Shown in pieces: positions 61,983 to 64,000 of a stretch of DNA of 64,000 nucleotides (within the stretch, counting starts at the first letter, position 1; each line of letters starts with the position of its first letter). The stretch is from FCB group bacterium (lineage in GTDB: Bacteria; Zixibacteria; MSB-5A5; GN15; JAAZOE01). The position numbers and the translations under genes are program-made. The stretch lies in the NCBI GenBank assembly GCA_024231695.1, contig JAAEQF010000083.1, forward strand, positions 1 through 64,000, given 5' to 3'. The notes below the pieces were generated by a model that saw only the letters and a program-made list of their open reading frames with translations, had not been told where the DNA came from and ran no database searches.

Positions 61983-63902
61983 TTGAAACGCTCTATTTTT
62001 CTTTTGGCTGTCACAATCCTTCTCTCAATTGTTGTCGGCTGTAACATTGAAAAAGAGGTTGACTTCGCGGCAGGAGAAACCTCGACCGATCTGTCGGCCT
62101 GGTTCGGCAAGGACACATATATTCCCGATATTGAAACATTCATGAAAATCGGCTGGACGTCCGGCCCTGGAATATCAGATGACGGGCAACAGGTCTTCTT
62201 TCAAACCGGTTTCAGCGGTGTCAGCCAGCTTTACCGCCTGACCAAAGAAGGCTGGCCGTCGCAGATAACGTTTTTCCCCGACGGTATTGACTGGTATGTC
62301 TTGTCGCATAGCAGTGACATGGCCATTGTCGGAGCTTCGGTCGGTGGTTCCGAACAATCCCAGCTAAATCTGGTGGATACCCGCAGTGGGCGTACCCGCC
62401 AGTTGACCGACACACCCAAAATTCAGTATGGTTCAGTCATTTGGGATTTGGAAGACAAAACCATATTCTTCCGTTCAAACATGGATAACTTGCGTGATTT
62501 CAAACTGTACCGGATGGATGTCGCTTCGGGCGAATACGAAAAACTGGTTGACGCCGAGGGTTATCACGGTTGGGGCGATCTTTCGTTAGACGGCAAAAAA
62601 CTCCTTTATTACCGTTTTGATTCCAATGTCAACGACGAACTTTTCCTTTTCGAATTGGAAAGCGGCGAAAGCACTCATCTGACCCCGCACGAAGGCGACA
62701 TTCTATATGATAACTTCTTCTTCTCGGCCGACGGCAACGCTATCTATCTAACCTGCGACGATAACGACATGGGTTTCAATCTGCGGGCTAAGATGGATCT
62801 GGCTACCAAGGAAATCACCTATCTTGACGCGGACGCCCAGTGGAATGTGGAAGGGGTCAGCTATTCACCTGATCGCGACATCATGGCCTGGATTCTCAAT
62901 GAGGACGGTTATGGTCGGATGAAACTGGCTGAAATTGAATCCGGCCTTGAGCTTCCCGCCCCCGACTTCGATGGTATCATGGGTAGCGCTACGTTGTCAA
63001 AAACTTCGCGGATGCTATTCAGTTTCAGTTCGCCTCAGCAGACAGCTGATATCTGGAGTTGGAATTGGCAGACCAAGAAAGCCAAAAAGCTTACCAATTC
63101 GGTTTATGCAGGAATCGACCCGACCATTTTCACGGCTCCAAAGCTGATCAAATACAAATCATTCGATGGCATGGAAATCCCGGCCTTTATTTATCTACCG
63201 GCCGATTATGACGGCAGCCCGATACCGTTCATCCTCGATATTCACGGCGGCCCGGAAGGTCAATTCCGGCCCTATTTCAATCGCCATTTCCAATACCTGA
63301 TGCTAAACGGCTTCGGTTTGCTGGCACCCAATGTCCGAGGTAGTGATGGTTACGGCAAGGAATACCTGGCATTGGACAATTACAGGAATCGTCTCAAATC
63401 GGTCAAAGATATGAAAGCCGGCGCTGACTGGCTGATCGAACAGGGCTATTCCCAACAAGGAATGATCGGCGTTAAGGGTGGAAGTTACGGCGGATACATG
63501 ACCATGGCCGCCGTTACCGAATACCCCGGCTTCTTCTCCGCCGCCTGCAACAATGTCGGTATCGTCAATTTCGTCAGCTTCCTGGAGAATACTTCCGCCT
63601 ATCGCCGGCACCTACGTGAATCCGAATACGGGCCTCTGACGGACAAACCGTTCCTGAAATCTATCTCCCCCGTCCACAAGGCTAACCTGATCACCACGCC
63701 GCTGATGATCGTCCATGGCGAGAACGATCCTCGCGTTCCAGTCGATGAAGCGCGCCAGATCATCCGGGCCATTGAAAGGAGAGGCGGCATTGTCGAACCG
63801 TTGATATTCCCCGACGAAGGTCACGGGATCGGCAAATTAGCCAATCGCCTGACTTTCTACCGCCAGATGGCAGATTTCTTCAAGAGACATTTGCAGAAAT
63901 AA
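61983..63902 (+). CDS. S9-family prolyl-oligopeptidase-type peptidase, lipoprotein
   Basis: A 639-residue serine peptidase. The signal peptide ends in the lipobox VVGC, so it is anchored to a membrane and faces the periplasm or surface. A beta-propeller (about 50-390, with TolB-like repeats such as GWGDLSLDGKKLLYY) caps an alpha/beta hydrolase with Ser501 (KGGSYGGYM), Asp582 (GENDPRVP) and His614 (DEGHGI). It should trim short peptides, like dipeptidyl or acylaminoacyl peptidases. The TTG start at 61983 is real: GGGAGG lies six bases upstream and no ATG fits the signal peptide better. Confidence 0.92.
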   Translation: MKRSIFLLAVTILLSIVVGCNIEKEVDFAAGETSTDLSAWFGKDTYIPDIETFMKIGWTSGPGISDDGQQVFFQTGFSGVSQLYRLTKEGWPSQITFFPDGIDWYVLSHSSDMAIVGASVGGSEQSQLNLVDTRSGRTRQLTDTPKIQYGSVIWDLEDKTIFFRSNMDNLRDFKLYRMDVASGEYEKLVDAEGYHGWGDLSLDGKKLLYYRFDSNVNDELFLFELESGESTHLTPHEGDILYDNFFFSADGNAIYLTCDDNDMGFNLRAKMDLATKEITYLDADAQWNVEGVSYSPDRDIMAWILNEDGYGRMKLAEIESGLELPAPDFDGIMGSATLSKTSRMLFSFSSPQQTADIWSWNWQTKKAKKLTNSVYAGIDPTIFTAPKLIKYKSFDGMEIPAFIYLPADYDGSPIPFILDIHGGPEGQFRPYFNRHFQYLMLNGFGLLAPNVRGSDGYGKEYLALDNYRNRLKSVKDMKAGADWLIEQGYSQQGMIGVKGGSYGGYMTMAAVTEYPGFFSAACNNVGIVNFVSFLENTSAYRRHLRESEYGPLTDKPFLKSISPVHKANLITTPLMIVHGENDPRVPVDEARQIIRAIERRGGIVEPLIFPDEGHGIGKLANRLTFYRQMADFFKRHLQK

Positions 63903-63919
63903 CCGTCGTAAAATATAGA

Positions 63920-63950
63920 AAAAAAGGCCCGTCATATAACGGGCCTTTTT
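63920..63950 (+). terminator. intrinsic terminator of the S9 peptidase gene
   Basis: AAAAAGGCCCGT and ACGGGCCTTTTT pair around a short AT loop and end in a T-run. After it, the last 50 bases of the window hold no recognisable gene. Confidence 0.85.
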
Positions 63951-64000
63951 AATTTCAAATTTTGGATGCAGGAAAATGCGCACCCCACCCGGAAGTTCAA

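Noticed and set aside
1-64000. tRNA, rRNA, CRISPR arrays, insertion sequences, prophage or defence islands
   Set aside because: None was recognised. Gaps between genes are all under about 300 bases and are explained by promoters, terminators and short leaders.

Overview
The window (about 64 kb, moderate GC, almost fully coding, no rRNA, tRNA, CRISPR array or insertion sequence seen) is a stretch of chromosome from a diderm bacterium with an outer membrane. It carries an LptD-like protein, BamD, LolA, TolC-type efflux, LexA/SOS genes and many lipoproteins. Two GWxTD-domain proteins, a DUF1015-serA-serC operon and a long OstA/LptD protein point to the FCB superphylum; a candidate phylum such as Zixibacteria is my best guess (inference, no marker gene was compared). 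Good promoters resemble sigma-70 sites. Starts often follow a strong GGAGG, sometimes with TTG as start codon.

Layout. 0.3-5 kb (minus): EamA transporter, then a murein recycling group (NlpC/P60 endopeptidase, dipeptide epimerase, exported amidase). 5.2-8.5 kb (plus): DUF1015, serA-like dehydrogenase, serC. 8.5-11.8 kb (minus): aminotransferase and transketolase. 11.8-21.5 kb (minus): a tight run ftsK, lolA, rimO, lytic transglycosylase, bamD, nadD, polA, coaE. 21.5-28.9 kb: HU protein, LptD-like protein, AlaX-type editing protein, FAH-family hydrolase, MATE transporter. 28.9-36.6 kb (minus): argS, aroA, aroE, aroK, aroB, aroQ and a lipoprotein that looks like an inactivated M2 peptidase. 36.7-41.2 kb: aminotransferase, dapF-like, trpD-like, MFS transporter. 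41.3-43.5 kb (minus): lexA, a possible 28-residue membrane peptide, a DUF6504-like protein, dinB. 43.6-46.2 kb: DUF3187 protein, then two plus-strand genes that each read through an in-frame TGA. 46.2-49 kb: two GWxTD proteins. 49-55.7 kb (minus): YIP1, TolC, HlyD-type adaptor, ABC ATPase and two MacB-type permeases. 55.9-58 kb: membrane pyrophosphatase. 58-64 kb: a lipoprotein of unknown role, a zinc-ribbon/TPR membrane protein and an S9 peptidase lipoprotein.

The most interesting part is 44.8-46.2 kb. Two neighbouring genes are interrupted by TGA exactly where their families have a conserved cysteine: DUF1573 (PG-U-GCT instead of PG-C-GCT) and HesB/IscA (GFG-U-SGP instead of G-C-SG). Both continue for long family-like stretches after the TGA, and the second has a perfect stem-loop of bacterial SECIS type 25 nt downstream. 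I read both as selenoproteins that an ordinary gene finder would split or lose. Other points of note: a possible TisB/SidA-like membrane peptide in the lexA-dinB operon, one palindrome shared by the serine operon and an aminotransferase promoter, a DapF homologue with both catalytic cysteines replaced by serine, and an M2-peptidase-like lipoprotein lacking its zinc motif.
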